From Agrococcus sp. ARC_14 (GTDB lineage Bacteria > Actinomycetota > Actinomycetes > Actinomycetales > Microbacteriaceae), in NCBI RefSeq assembly GCF_022436485.1, contig NZ_JAKUDO010000001.1:1798001-1862000 (forward strand): a stretch of DNA of 64,000 nt, given 5' to 3'. Position numbers and translations under genes: made by a program. Of this stretch, positions 29,879 to 39,205 are shown piece by piece; the first letter of the stretch is position 1, and each line of letters opens with the position of its first letter. The notes beneath the pieces are model-generated. The model did not search any database, was not told where the DNA came from, and saw nothing but the letters and a program-made list of their open reading frames with translations.

Positions 29879-30508
29879 ATGTCCACGAAGTCCCGTTCCC
29901 GTTCGAAGGTGCGCCTCTCGCGCGCCCTCGGCGTCGCCCTCACCCCGAAGGCGGCCCGTTACCTCGAGAAGCGTCCCTATGGCCCCGGCCAGCACGGTCG
30001 CACCAAGCGCAAGGCCGACAGCGACTACGCCGTCCGTCTGCGCGAGAAGCAGCGCCTCCGGGCCCAGTACGGCATCCGCGAGGCACAGCTGCGCATCGTC
30101 TTCAACGAGGCGCGCCGCCAGTACGGCCTGACCGGTGAGAACCTGGTCGAGCTGCTCGAGATGCGTCTCGACGCGCTCGTGCTGCGTGCAGGCTTCGCCC
30201 GCACCACCTCGCAGGCTCGCCAGCTCGTCGTGCACCGCCACATCATGGTCGACGGCCAGCGCGTCGACCGCCCGTCCTTCCGCGTGAAGGAGGGCCAGCT
30301 CATCCACGTCCACGAGCGCAGCGAGGGCATGGAGCCCTTCCAGGTCGCAGCCGCCGGCGGCCACGCCTCGGTGCTGTCGCCGGTGCCGCCGTACCTCGAC
30401 GTGCAGCTCGACCGCCTGCAGGCGCGCCTCGTGCGCCGCCCCAAGCGCGCAGAGGTGCCCGTCGTCGCCGACGTGCAGCTCGTCGTCGAGTACTACGCAG
30501 CTCGCTGA
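29879..30508 (+). CDS. rpsD: 30S ribosomal protein S4
   Basis: A 209-residue S4 protein. The N-terminal helical domain lacks any Cys, so this is the zinc-free form. The S4 RNA-binding domain (ALVLRAGFARTTSQARQLVV, near 100-160) and the C-terminal VPVVADVQLVVEYYAAR end are intact. It nucleates assembly of the 30S body by binding 16S rRNA. ATG at 29879 follows GCGAAGGAAGTC. As in many actinobacteria it is away from the main ribosomal operons, between rarA and alaS. Confidence 0.97.
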   Translation: MSTKSRSRSKVRLSRALGVALTPKAARYLEKRPYGPGQHGRTKRKADSDYAVRLREKQRLRAQYGIREAQLRIVFNEARRQYGLTGENLVELLEMRLDALVLRAGFARTTSQARQLVVHRHIMVDGQRVDRPSFRVKEGQLIHVHERSEGMEPFQVAAAGGHASVLSPVPPYLDVQLDRLQARLVRRPKRAEVPVVADVQLVVEYYAAR

Positions 30509-30523
30509 TCCAGCGCGTGTGAG

Positions 30524-30549
30524 GAGGGGTCGCCAGGTGGCGGCCCCTC
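30524..30549 (+). terminator. terminator hairpin after rpsD
   Basis: An 11-bp stem (30524-30534 with 30539-30549, one G-T wobble) closes a four-base AGGT loop and is followed by TTCGTCGTT. It is the clearest intrinsic-terminator-like structure in the window, although the T-run is interrupted. Confidence 0.65.
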
Positions 30550-30557
30550 TTCGTCGT

Positions 30558-30563
30558 TAGACT
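30558..30563 (+). promoter_or_regulatory. candidate -10 box for the 59-residue gene
   Basis: TAGACT is a good actinobacterial -10 match. It sits just after the rpsD terminator and about 60 bases before the GTG at 30623. The -35 region would fall inside the terminator stem, and no clear match is visible there. Confidence 0.4.
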
Positions 30564-30622
30564 GGGCAACCGCCCCGCCACCGATCCGGCGTGGGGCAAG
30601 TGAGACACGAGGGGGATCCGCT

Positions 30623-30802
30623 GTGAAGAAGCTCCTGTTCCTGGCCGTCGGCGTCGTCATCGGCGTCTTCGCCGCCCGCCGCATCGAGCAGACCGAGAAG
30701 GGCAAGGCGCTGCTCGACAACGTCGACGAGCGCTCGCGCGAGTTCACGGATGCCGTCAAGGACGGCTACCAGGCTCGCGACCGCGAGCTGCGAGGCGAGT
30801 GA
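30623..30802 (+). CDS. small single-TM protein (59 aa), unknown
   Basis: The product has 59 residues. It opens MKKLLFLAVGVVIGVFAARR, a membrane helix or signal anchor, followed by a charged helix with acidic and basic residues alternating (TEKGKALLDNVDERSREF, then DAVKDGYQARDRELRGE). GTG at 30623 follows GAGGGGGATCC. Its own -10-like box and good ribosome site support a real gene. It resembles small membrane proteins often found before alaS in actinobacteria, but I cannot assign a role. Confidence 0.65.
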   Translation: MKKLLFLAVGVVIGVFAARRIEQTEKGKALLDNVDERSREFTDAVKDGYQARDRELRGE

Positions 30803-30814
30803 CGACACCCGACT

Positions 30815-30861
30815 CGAGCCCGGGCGCGCTGCGTCCGGGCTCGTCAGGCCCCGCGTGGGGC
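30815..30861 (+). terminator. two consecutive hairpins before alaS
   Basis: A 9-bp perfect stem (30815-30823 with 30835-30843, 11-base loop) is followed by a 5-bp stem (30848-30852 with 30857-30861, GCGT loop). There is no T-run. The pair could end transcription of the small gene or form part of the alaS leader. Confidence 0.4.
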
Positions 30862-30879
30862 GAGAGAGACCTGACCTAG

Positions 30880-33537
30880 ATGCAGACCGCAGAGATCCAC
30901 CGCCGCTTCCTCTCGCACTTCGAGGAGCGAGGCCACACCGTCGTGCCCTCGGCCTCGCTCGTGAGCGACGACCCGGCGATCATGTTCACGATCGCCGGCA
31001 TGGTGCCGTTCATCCCGTACCTGTCTGGTCGGGTGCCCGCCCCCTGGCCCCGCGTCGTCGACGTGCAGAAGTGCATCCGCACCAATGACATCGAAGAGGT
31101 CGGCCGCACGCCGCGGCACGGCACCTTCTTCCAGATGGCCGGCAACTGGTCGTTCGGCGACTACTTCAAGCGCGAGGCGATCGAGTACGCGTGGGCGCTG
31201 CTCACCGGCTCGGAGGCCGACGGCGGCTATGCGTTCGATCCTGCGAAGCTCTGGGTCACGGTCTTCGAGACCGACGACGAGGCCGAGCGCCTCTGGCTCG
31301 AGGTCACCGATGTCGACGCGGCGCAGATCCAGCGCCTCGGCCTCGAGGACAACTACTGGATGACCGGGCAGCCCGGCCCAGCGGGTCCCGACTCCGAGAT
31401 CTTCTACGACCTGGGCCCGGAGTATGGCCCCGACGGCGGCCCCGCGACGGGCAGCGACCGGTACGTCGAGATCTGGAACCTCGTCTTCATGCAGGACGAG
31501 ATCGCCGATGTGCGCTCGAAGACCGAGTTCACGATCGTGCGCGAGCTGCCGAGCAAGAACATCGACACCGGCATGGGGCTCGAGCGCATCGCCTTCCTCA
31601 AGCAGGGCGTGCCGAACATGTACGAGATCGACCAGGTGCGCCCCGTGCTCGACCTCGCGAGCGAGCTCTCCGGCCGCCGCTACGGCGCCGACCATGAGGA
31701 CGATGTGCGGATGCGCGTGGTCTCCGACCACGTGCGCTCGTCGCTCATGCTCATGGGCGACGGCGTCACCCCCGGCAACGAGGGGCGCGGCTACATCCTG
31801 CGCCGCCTGATGCGCCGCTCCGTGCGCGCGATGCGCCTGCTCGGCGTGCACGAGACGACGTTCCCGACGCTCTTCCGTGCGAGCTACGACGCCATGTCGG
31901 TCGCCTACCCGGAGCTGCAGGACTCGTTCGGCCGCATCGAGCGGATGGCGATCGCCGAGGAGGAGACCTTCCTCAAGACGCTCGAGTCGGGCTCGACCGT
32001 GCTCGACCTCGCGATGGCAGACGTGCGCAAGGACGCCGGCCAGGTCGTGCCTGGCAAGACAGCCTTCCTGCTGCACGACACCTACGGCTTCCCGATCGAC
32101 TTGACGATGGAGATCGCCGACGAGGCGGGCCTCGAGGTCGACCGCTCGACCTTCGAGACGCTCATGAGCGAGCAGCGCACGCGCGCGAAGGCGGATGCCA
32201 AGTCGCGCCGCCGCCAGCTCGCCGACCTCTCGGTGTACTCCGACCTGCGCGGCAAGGGCGAGACCGCCTTCCTCGGCTACGACGAGCTCGAGGCCGACGG
32301 CGAGGTCATCGGCATCATCGCCGACGGCGCGCAGGTCTCCTCCGCCACGGTCGATCAGGAGGTCGAGATCGTCCTCACCGCCACGCCGCTCTATGCGGAG
32401 TCCGGCGGTCAGGACAGCGACCAGGGGCGGCTCATCGGCCAGGGCTTCGAGGCCGAGGTGCTCGACGTGCAGCGACCTGTGTCCGGCCTCGTCAGCCACA
32501 CCGTGCGCGTCACCTCCGGTGAGATCGCCGTCGGCGACGTCGCGCACGCCGTGGTCGACCCGCTCTACCGTCGCGGCGCGAACAAGGCGCACTCGGCGAC
32601 GCACCTCGTGCACGCGGCGCTGCGCCAGCTGCTCGGTCCGGACGCCATGCAGGCCGGCTCCTACAACAAGGCCGGCTACATGCGCCTCGACTTCTCGTGG
32701 TCGAGCCCGCTCTCCGCCGACATGCGGCAGGAGCTCGAAGGCATCGCCAACAACGCCATCCGCGACGACCTGCCGGTCGAGACCCGCGTCATGCCGATCG
32801 ACGAGGCGAAGGCGCTCGGCGCGATGTCGCTGTTCGGCGAGAAGTACGGCTCGACGGTGCGCATGGTCGACATCGGCGGGCCGTGGTCGCGTGAGCTGTG
32901 CGGCGGCACGCACGTCGCCGCCTCGAGCCAGATCGGCCTGATCTCGATCACGAGCGAGTCGAGCGTCGGCTCGACGGCGCGCCGCGTCGAGGCTGCGGTG
33001 GGCGCGGATGCGTTCGAGCAGCTGGTCGCGGAGCGCACGCTGGTGAGCGAGCTCACCTCGATGCTGAAGACGCCGAAGGAGCAGCTCCCGGGCCGCATCC
33101 AGGAGATCGTCGCCTCGCTCAAGACCGCCGAGAAGCGGATCGCCGAGTTCGAGTCGAAGCAGCTCGCCGGGCGCGTGCAGCCGATCGCGGATGCGGCGAC
33201 GCGGGTGGGCGAGACGCTCCTGGCGTCCGTCGACCTGGGCGCCGTCGGCTCACAGGACGATCTGCGCTCGCTCGCGGGCCAGGTGCGCGAACGCCTCGGC
33301 TCCGACACGGCCGTGGTCGCGATCGGCGGCCTCATCGACGGGCGTCCCGCGGTCGTGGTCGCCACGAACCAGGCAGCGCGCGACGCGGGCATCGCCGCGG
33401 GACCGCTCGCCAAGGCCGCGGCCTCGGCGCTCGGCGGTGGCGGCGGCGGCAAGCCCGACATGGCGCAGGGCGGCGGTCAGGACGCGAGCGCGATGCCGGC
33501 TGCGCTGGCAGCCGTGCGCGACGGGCTGAGCCGCTGA
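30880..33537 (+). CDS. alaS: alanyl-tRNA synthetase
   Basis: This 885-residue class II synthetase charges tRNA-Ala. The N-terminal catalytic domain (about 1-440) has GRTPRHGTFFQMAGNWSFGD and the DTGMGLERI region. The editing domain has zinc-type ligands HSATH and CGGTHVA. The C-terminal DHHA1 domain ends in a Gly-rich stretch GGGGGGKPDMAQGGGQD. The length and motif order are standard. ATG at 30880 gives the usual MQTAEIHRRFL start. It heads the alaS-ruvX-mltG-aro block. Confidence 0.96.
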   Translation: MQTAEIHRRFLSHFEERGHTVVPSASLVSDDPAIMFTIAGMVPFIPYLSGRVPAPWPRVVDVQKCIRTNDIEEVGRTPRHGTFFQMAGNWSFGDYFKREAIEYAWALLTGSEADGGYAFDPAKLWVTVFETDDEAERLWLEVTDVDAAQIQRLGLEDNYWMTGQPGPAGPDSEIFYDLGPEYGPDGGPATGSDRYVEIWNLVFMQDEIADVRSKTEFTIVRELPSKNIDTGMGLERIAFLKQGVPNMYEIDQVRPVLDLASELSGRRYGADHEDDVRMRVVSDHVRSSLMLMGDGVTPGNEGRGYILRRLMRRSVRAMRLLGVHETTFPTLFRASYDAMSVAYPELQDSFGRIERMAIAEEETFLKTLESGSTVLDLAMADVRKDAGQVVPGKTAFLLHDTYGFPIDLTMEIADEAGLEVDRSTFETLMSEQRTRAKADAKSRRRQLADLSVYSDLRGKGETAFLGYDELEADGEVIGIIADGAQVSSATVDQEVEIVLTATPLYAESGGQDSDQGRLIGQGFEAEVLDVQRPVSGLVSHTVRVTSGEIAVGDVAHAVVDPLYRRGANKAHSATHLVHAALRQLLGPDAMQAGSYNKAGYMRLDFSWSSPLSADMRQELEGIANNAIRDDLPVETRVMPIDEAKALGAMSLFGEKYGSTVRMVDIGGPWSRELCGGTHVAASSQIGLISITSESSVGSTARRVEAAVGADAFEQLVAERTLVSELTSMLKTPKEQLPGRIQEIVASLKTAEKRIAEFESKQLAGRVQPIADAATRVGETLLASVDLGAVGSQDDLRSLAGQVRERLGSDTAVVAIGGLIDGRPAVVVATNQAARDAGIAAGPLAKAAASALGGGGGGKPDMAQGGGQDASAMPAALAAVRDGLSR

Positions 33538-33551
33538 ACGGGGCCAGCTCG

Positions 33552-34028
33552 ATGCGACCGGGCGTGCGAATCGGGGTCGACGTGGGCAGGGTCCGCGTCG
33601 GCGTCGCCCGCTGCGACCGGGACGGGCTGCTCGCGACCCCGGTGGAGACCATCCAGCGGGCGAGCGTCGAGCCGGTCGCGCGCCTGCGCGCGATCGCGGA
33701 GGAGCTCGGCGCGATCGAAGCCGTCGTCGGCCTGCCGATCTCGCTCTCCGGAGGAGACACGCCGAGCACACAGGATGCGCGAGAGATGGCGGCGCAACTC
33801 GCCGCCGTGATGCCCGTGCGGCTCGTGGACGAGCGGCTCTCGACCGTGACCGCATCCGCCGGCATGCGCGCATCCGGCAAGTCATCGCGCCAGCAGCGCG
33901 CCACGATCGATCAGGCGGCAGCGGTCGTCATCCTGCAGCACGCGCTCGACAGCGAGCGCGCGTCCGGGCGCACGCCCGGCGAGCTGCTCACGGACGGCGG
34001 CGTGGCCGCACAGCGAGAAGAGGACTGA
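33552..34028 (+). CDS. ruvX: Holliday junction resolvase-like protein RuvX/YqgF
   Basis: A 158-residue RNase H-fold protein of the YqgF family. Catalytic-type acids are in RIGVDVGRVRVGVARCD, VVGLPISLSG, RLVDERLST and IDQAAAVVILQ. In E. coli the family is linked to 5' end processing of pre-16S rRNA, and in mycobacteria to junction cleavage. ATG at 33552 is 14 bases after alaS. It is the expected neighbour of alaS and mltG. Confidence 0.9.
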   Translation: MRPGVRIGVDVGRVRVGVARCDRDGLLATPVETIQRASVEPVARLRAIAEELGAIEAVVGLPISLSGGDTPSTQDAREMAAQLAAVMPVRLVDERLSTVTASAGMRASGKSSRQQRATIDQAAAVVILQHALDSERASGRTPGELLTDGGVAAQREED

Positions 34029-34030
34029 TC

Positions 34031-35116
34031 ATGGCTGGACGACGCGCACGCGTGCAGGCCGAGCGCAAGCGACGGGGTCGCAGACGGCTGATCGGCTGGG
34101 GCATCGCCCTGGTCGTGCTCATCGGGCTCGGCATCGCCGCAGCCTGGGGCATCGGTCAGCTGCAGGAGCGCTTCGCGGCCGCGGAGGACTACCCGGGCCC
34201 GGGCACCGGCGAGGTCGTCGTGCAGGTGCAATCGGGCGAGAACGGCTACGACGTCGCCGCGACGCTCGTCGAGGAGGATGTCATCGCAAGCGCCGAGGCG
34301 TTCACCGACATCCTCGTCGCCGACCCCACGATCCAGCTGCACCCCGGCGCCTACCGGGTGCAGCAGCAGATGTCGGCGCAGGGCGCGCTCGACGCGATCC
34401 TCGACCCCGCGAACAAGGTCGAGCTGCGCGTGACCGTGCCGGAGGGCTACACGCTGCCGCAGGTCTTCGAGCGGCTGGAGCGCGACCTGGGGATCCCGCA
34501 GGCCGAGTTCCTGCAGCTCGCGGGCGATCCCTCCCAGTTCGACGTTCCCGACGGTGCGCTCACGATCGAGGGCTGGCTGTTCCCCGCCACCTACACGTTC
34601 GACGACGGCGCGACCGCGCAGAGCGTGCTCGAGACGATGATCGCCCGCCAGCACCAGGCGCTCGAGCAGCACGGAGTCGCACCGGAGGACGCCCAGCGCG
34701 TGCTCACGTTCGCCGCACTCGTGCAGCGCGAGGCGCGCTTCGCCGACGACTTCGGCCGCGTCGCGCAGGTGTTCCAGAACCGCCTGGACATCAACATGCC
34801 GCTGCAGTCGGATGCCACGGTCGCCTACGGCACGGGCAACCTGCACGTCGTGACGACGACCGCCGACGAGCGCGCCGACGCATCCAATCCCTACAACACC
34901 TACCAGCACACCGGCCTGCCGGTCGGGCCGATCGGCGCACCGGGCGACCAGGCGATCCAGGCGGTCCTGTCACCCACCGACGGACCGTGGCTCTACTTCG
35001 TCACGATCAACCCGGAGACCGGCGAGACCGTGTTCTCGGAGACGTACGCCGAGCACCAGGTGGCGGTGCAGGAGTTCCAGCAGTTCCTGCGCGACAACCC
35101 GGGATGGGGCGGCTGA
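34031..35116 (+). CDS. mltG: endolytic murein transglycosylase MltG
   Basis: A 361-residue YceG-family protein with a basic N-terminus, one membrane helix (LIGWGIALVVLIGLGIAAAW), a LysM-like region, and the catalytic domain with FAALVQREARFADD (catalytic Glu) and PLQSDATVAYG. It cleaves nascent glycan strands at the outer face of the membrane and is thought to set strand length. It starts two bases after ruvX. Confidence 0.93.
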   Translation: MAGRRARVQAERKRRGRRRLIGWGIALVVLIGLGIAAAWGIGQLQERFAAAEDYPGPGTGEVVVQVQSGENGYDVAATLVEEDVIASAEAFTDILVADPTIQLHPGAYRVQQQMSAQGALDAILDPANKVELRVTVPEGYTLPQVFERLERDLGIPQAEFLQLAGDPSQFDVPDGALTIEGWLFPATYTFDDGATAQSVLETMIARQHQALEQHGVAPEDAQRVLTFAALVQREARFADDFGRVAQVFQNRLDINMPLQSDATVAYGTGNLHVVTTTADERADASNPYNTYQHTGLPVGPIGAPGDQAIQAVLSPTDGPWLYFVTINPETGETVFSETYAEHQVAVQEFQQFLRDNPGWGG

Positions 35117-35117
35117 G

Positions 35118-35972
35118 TTGCTCGAGGTGAGGGCGACGGGCGCGCGCAGGCTGGCCGTCGTCGGCTCGCCGATCGCCCACTCGCTCTCGCCGCTGCTGCA
35201 CGCCGCTGCGGCACGCGAGCTCGGGCTCGACTGGCGGTATGAGCGGCGGCAGGTCGCCGCCGGAGAGCTGACCGGCTTCGTCGACGTGCTCGACGGCGGC
35301 TGGCTCGGACTGTCGGTGACGGCGCCGCTGAAGGAAGAGGCCATGGCGCTCGCCGCCGAGGTCGATGCGCTGGCCGAGCTCACCGGCGCGGTGAACACGC
35401 TGCTGCTCGGTCGGCGCGTGCGCGGCTGGAACACCGACGTGGGCGGCACGGTCCGGGCGTTCGCGGATGCGGGGCTCGGCTCGGTCACGACCGGTGCGAT
35501 CGTGGGCGCCGGGGCGACGGCGCAGGCCGCGCTGCTGGCGCTGGCCGAGCTGGGCGCCGAGACGGTGACTGTGGGGCTCCGCACCCCGGCGAAGGGCGCG
35601 CGCCTCGTCGAGCTGGGGGAGCGGCGCGGCGTGCAGGTCGTGCTGCAGCCGCTCGACGCGCTGCTGCCGGCCGTCGACGCCGCCGTCTCGACGCTGCCGG
35701 CATCTGCCGACGCGGTGCCGGCGTTCGCCGCCCCGCCTGCCGGGCTGCTCGACGCCGACTACGCCCGCCCCGGCGGCTCCCGCTACCTCGCGAGCCTGCC
35801 TGCCGCATCCGTGATCGACGGCCGCGAGATGCTGCTGGGGCAGGCGGTGCTGCAGGTGCGCATCTTCGCGCTCGGCGACGTCGACGCCGTGCTGCCGAAC
35901 GAGCAGCGGGTGCAGGCCGCCATGCGCGCAGCACTGGTCGAGCAGGCACGGCTGCGTCTGGAAGAATCGTAG
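35118..35972 (+). CDS. aroE: shikimate dehydrogenase
   Basis: A 284-residue NADP-type dehydrogenase that reduces 3-dehydroshikimate to shikimate. The substrate site shows [22 protein letters not shown] (catalytic Lys), AVNTLL and GWNTDVGG (catalytic Asp). The nucleotide loop is [15 protein letters not shown]. The TTG at 35118, two bases after mltG, is the furthest start; GTG at 35127 is an alternative. It leads the aroE-aroC-aroK-aroB run. Confidence 0.92.
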   Translation: MLEVRATGARRLAVVGSPIAHSLSPLLHAAAARELGLDWRYERRQVAAGELTGFVDVLDGGWLGLSVTAPLKEEAMALAAEVDALAELTGAVNTLLLGRRVRGWNTDVGGTVRAFADAGLGSVTTGAIVGAGATAQAALLALAELGAETVTVGLRTPAKGARLVELGERRGVQVVLQPLDALLPAVDAAVSTLPASADAVPAFAAPPAGLLDADYARPGGSRYLASLPAASVIDGREMLLGQAVLQVRIFALGDVDAVLPNEQRVQAAMRAALVEQARLRLEES

Positions 35973-35974
35973 GC

Positions 35975-37171
35975 ATGCTGCGCTGGCTGACTGCCGGGGA
36001 ATCCCACGGCCCCGAACTGATCGCGATCCTCGAGGGGCTGCCTGCTGGCGTGCCCATCACCGCCGAGCAGATCCAGGCTGACCTGCAGCGCCGCAAGCTC
36101 GGCGCCGGCCGTGGCGCCCGTATGAAGTTCGAGCAGGACGCGCTGTCGATCTCCGGCGGCGTGCGCCATGGGCTGTCGCAGGGCGGCCCGGTCGCGCTGC
36201 GGGTCGGCAACACCGAGTGGCCGAAGTGGGCAGAGGTCATGTCGGCGGCCCCGCTCGAGGGCGAGCTGACCGGCGCGCGCGCCGCCAAGCTGACCCGCCC
36301 GCGGCCCGGCCACGCAGACCTGGTGGGCATGCAGAAGCACGGCTTCGACGAGGCACGTCCGGTGCTCGAGCGGGCGAGCGCCCGAGAGACCGCAGCAAGG
36401 GTGGCGCTGGGCGCCGTCGCGCGCGCCTTCCTCGGCGAGCTCGGCGTGCGGCTGGTCAGTCACACGCTCTCGATCGGCCCCGTGCGCGTGCCGGAGGGCG
36501 CACCGCTGCCGCTGCCGGAGGACGTCGACCGCCTGGACGCCGACGAGCTGCGCTGCAACGACCCGGCGACGAGCGCCGCGATGCTCGCGGAGGTCGAGGA
36601 CGCCCGCCGCGCAGGCGACACGCTCGGCGGCATCGTCGAGGTGCTCGCCTACGGCCTGCCGGCTGGCCTCGGCTCCTACGTGCACTGGGATCGTCGGCTC
36701 GATGGCCGCCTCGCGCAGGCGCTCATGGGCATACAGGCCATCAAGGGCGTGGAGGTCGGCGACGGCTTCGAGACCACCCGCCGCCGCGGCAGCGTCGCGC
36801 ACGACGAGCTGCTCGTCGGCGAGGGCGGCGTGCACCGCGAGACCGGCCGCGCCGGTGGCATCGAGGGCGGCATGTCGACGGGCGACGTGCTGCGCGTGCG
36901 CGCGGGCATGAAGCCGATCGCGACGGTGCCGCGGGCGCTGCGCACGATCGACGTCACCACGGGCGAGGCGACGCAGGCCCACCACCAGCGCAGCGACGTC
37001 TGCGCCGTGCCGGCCGCCGGCGTCGTCGCGGAGGCGATGGTCGCGCTCGTGCTGGCCGACGCCGTGGTCGAGAAGTTCGGCGGCGACTCGGTGACCGAGA
37101 CCCGCAGGAACCTCGACGCCTACGTCGCGTCGATCCCCGAGCAGCTGCGCACGGTGCCGGAGGCGCACTGA
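35975..37171 (+). CDS. aroC: chorismate synthase
   Basis: A 398-residue FMN-dependent lyase for the last step from EPSP to chorismate. It begins [15 protein letters not shown] and carries [28 protein letters not shown] and the [13 protein letters not shown] segment, all characteristic. It is full length. It is two bases after aroE, so translation is probably coupled. Confidence 0.96.
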   Translation: MLRWLTAGESHGPELIAILEGLPAGVPITAEQIQADLQRRKLGAGRGARMKFEQDALSISGGVRHGLSQGGPVALRVGNTEWPKWAEVMSAAPLEGELTGARAAKLTRPRPGHADLVGMQKHGFDEARPVLERASARETAARVALGAVARAFLGELGVRLVSHTLSIGPVRVPEGAPLPLPEDVDRLDADELRCNDPATSAAMLAEVEDARRAGDTLGGIVEVLAYGLPAGLGSYVHWDRRLDGRLAQALMGIQAIKGVEVGDGFETTRRRGSVAHDELLVGEGGVHRETGRAGGIEGGMSTGDVLRVRAGMKPIATVPRALRTIDVTTGEATQAHHQRSDVCAVPAAGVVAEAMVALVLADAVVEKFGGDSVTETRRNLDAYVASIPEQLRTVPEAH

Positions 37172-37208
37172 TGGCGAGCACTCGCCGCCCGGTGACGAGC
37201 GCAGGCTC

Positions 37209-37751
37209 GTGACCGCTGATGGCCCGCGCCCCGGCGACGAGGCGAGCGCGACGCCGCCGGTCGTGATCATCGGCCCGATGGCGGCGGGCAAGACCTCGCT
37301 CGGGCGCAAGCTCGCTGCCCGACTGGGCCGCACCTTCGCCGACACCGACCGGCTCGTGGTGCTCGAGCACGGCCCGATCCCCGAGATCTTCGCGACGCAC
37401 GGCGAGCCCGCCTTCCGCCGCTGGGAGGCGGCTGCGGTGCAGCAGGCGCTGACTCCGGGCACCGTCGTCGCCCTGGGCGGCGGCGCGGTGCTCGACCACG
37501 GCACGCGCGTGCTGCTGCGCGAGCAGGCCACCGTGGTGCTCGTCACGGTCGACGAGGTGGCAGCCGGGCGCCGCATCAGCGGCGGCGGACGCCCCCTCGT
37601 GGATGACGGCATCGCATCCTGGCGCCGCATCGCCGCAGAGCGCGAACCGATCTACCGCGAGCTCGCCGACACCGTCGTCGACAGCTCGCGCACGCCCATG
37701 TCGCGACTCGTCGACGAGCTCACGGCCTGGCTCGGGGAGCACGGGCTGTGA
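37209..37751 (+). CDS. aroK: shikimate kinase
   Basis: This 180-residue P-loop kinase phosphorylates shikimate at O3. The Walker A loop GPMAAGKTSLG is near residue 20, the shikimate-binding FADTDRLV follows, and ALGGGAVL and the lid Arg residues RRISGGGRPLV are present. The GTG at 37209 gives an N-terminal extension of about 15 residues before the P-loop core. It is 37 bases after aroC and 49 bases before aroB. Confidence 0.94.
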   Translation: MTADGPRPGDEASATPPVVIIGPMAAGKTSLGRKLAARLGRTFADTDRLVVLEHGPIPEIFATHGEPAFRRWEAAAVQQALTPGTVVALGGGAVLDHGTRVLLREQATVVLVTVDEVAAGRRISGGGRPLVDDGIASWRRIAAEREPIYRELADTVVDSSRTPMSRLVDELTAWLGEHGL

Positions 37752-37800
37752 GCCCCGTCGCCGAGCACCGCACCACCGCATCCAGAGGGAGAGCACGCGC

Positions 37801-38862
37801 ATGACCACCATCCACGTCGAGACCGACGCGCCGTACGACGTCCACGTCGGCAGGGGCATCCTGGTGGATCGGCTGCAGGAGTCGCTCGGCGGCGTGCAGC
37901 GCCTGCTGGTCGTGCACCAGCCCGCCATGGCGCGCATCGCCGATCACCTGAAGGAGTCGCTCGACGTCGAGGTGCTGCTCGCCGAGGTGCCGGATGCCGA
38001 GGCCGGCAAGCGCATCGAGGTCGCGCAGTTCCTGTGGCAGATCATGGGGCAGGCCGACTTCACGAGGACGGATGCGGTGCTGGGCCTCGGGGGCGGCGCC
38101 GTCACGGATCTCGCCGGCTTCGTCGCTGCCACCTGGCTGCGTGGCGTGCGCGTGTTGCAGGTGCCGACGAGCGTGCTCGGGATGGTCGACGCCGCCGTCG
38201 GCGGCAAGACGGGCATCAACACCGAGCAGGGCAAGAACCTGGTCGGCGCCTTCCACCACCCCGCCGCGGTCATCGCCGACCTCGAGCTGGTCGACTCGCT
38301 GCCGCGCAACGAGCTGCTCACGGGCTTCGCGGAGATCGTGAAGGCCGGCTTCATCGCCGACCCGCGCATCCTGGACCTGCTCGAGCACCACCGCGACGCA
38401 TCCACAGACCCGACGACGCCCGAGTTCGCCGAGGTGGTCGCCCGATCGATCGATGTGAAGGCTCGCGTGGTCGCGAACGACTTCCGTGAGGCGGGGGAGC
38501 GCGAGTTCCTCAACTACGGCCACACGCTCGGCCACGCGATCGAGCACAACGAGCGGTATCGCTGGCGCCACGGGGCCGCCGTGTCGATCGGCATGGTCTT
38601 CGCCGCAGAGCTGTCGCGGCTCGCCGGTCGGCTGCCGGAGCGCGTCGTCGACCGCCACCGCGAGATCCTCGGCTCGCTCGAGCTGCCGATGACCTACCCG
38701 GTGGGCCGCTGGCAGTCGCTGCTGGCCTCGATGCGCAAGGACAAGAAGACGCGCGGATCGATGCTGCGCTTCGTGGTGCTCGACGATGTGGCGAAGCCCC
38801 GCATCCTCGAGGGGCCCGACGAGGGCCTGCTATTCATGGCGTACCAGTCGCTCGCCGACTGA
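37801..38862 (+). CDS. aroB: 3-dehydroquinate synthase
   Basis: A 353-residue NAD- and zinc-dependent enzyme that cyclises DAHP to 3-dehydroquinate. The NAD site includes GLGGGAVTDLAGFVA and VPTSVLGMVDAAVGGKTG. The zinc ligands lie in FAEIVKAG and NYGHTLGHAIEH. ATG at 37801 follows GAGGGAGAGC. It is the last gene of this aro run; aroQ follows only after a repeat array and a VOC gene. Confidence 0.96.
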   Translation: MTTIHVETDAPYDVHVGRGILVDRLQESLGGVQRLLVVHQPAMARIADHLKESLDVEVLLAEVPDAEAGKRIEVAQFLWQIMGQADFTRTDAVLGLGGGAVTDLAGFVAATWLRGVRVLQVPTSVLGMVDAAVGGKTGINTEQGKNLVGAFHHPAAVIADLELVDSLPRNELLTGFAEIVKAGFIADPRILDLLEHHRDASTDPTTPEFAEVVARSIDVKARVVANDFREAGEREFLNYGHTLGHAIEHNERYRWRHGAAVSIGMVFAAELSRLAGRLPERVVDRHREILGSLELPMTYPVGRWQSLLASMRKDKKTRGSMLRFVVLDDVAKPRILEGPDEGLLFMAYQSLAD

Positions 38863-38876
38863 TCGCCACCTCCCGT

Positions 38877-38996
38877 GATCGAGTGGCGCCTCCAGCGATC
38901 GAGCGGCGCCTCCAGCGATCGAGTGGCGCCTCCAGCGATCGAGCGACGTGCTTGGGGAGTGAGTGGCGCCTTGTGCGATCGAGTGGCGTCTCCTGA
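38877..38996. repeat. tandem 20-bp repeats, left arm
   Basis: Six consecutive 20-bp units begin at 38877. The consensus is GATCGAGTGGCGCCTCCAGC; units 1 to 3 are near-identical and units 4 to 6 decayed. The GGCGCC core recurs at 38885, 38905, 38925, 38965 and (as GGCGTC) 38985, exactly 20 bp apart. The array begins 14 bases after the aroB stop. It is tandem with no spacers, so it is not CRISPR. Confidence 0.9.
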
Positions 38997-39015
38997 GCGC
39001 TTGACGTGCTGGGTC

Positions 39016-39095
39016 AGCTGAAGGCGCCATTCGGCGCTGGGAGGCGCCACTGGATGCTGGGAGGCGCCACTGGATGCTGGGAGGCGCCATTCGGT
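39016..39095. repeat. tandem 20-bp repeats, right arm (inverted)
   Basis: Four 20-bp units with consensus GCTGGGAGGCGCCACTGGAT and GGCGCC cores at 39023, 39043, 39063 and 39083. The unit is close to the reverse complement of the left-arm unit, so the two arrays face each other across about 20 bases and could fold into a long imperfect hairpin. The rest of the gene-free stretch (38863-38876 and 39096-39205) shows nothing beyond a decayed partial unit and the VOC upstream region. Confidence 0.88.
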
Positions 39096-39205
39096 TGTGG
39101 GGTCCCGGAGTTGCGGGGCGCGACAGAGTGGCTGAGCTGCGCGGGCCGCTCGGATGGGCGACCGCGGCCTGGCGTGTCGGTTGTGCGGGGAGCAGAATCC
39201 GAGGC

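Noticed and set aside
38877..39095. Possible CRISPR array
   Set aside because: Units are directly adjacent with no unique spacers, are only 20 bp long, and no cas genes are nearby.
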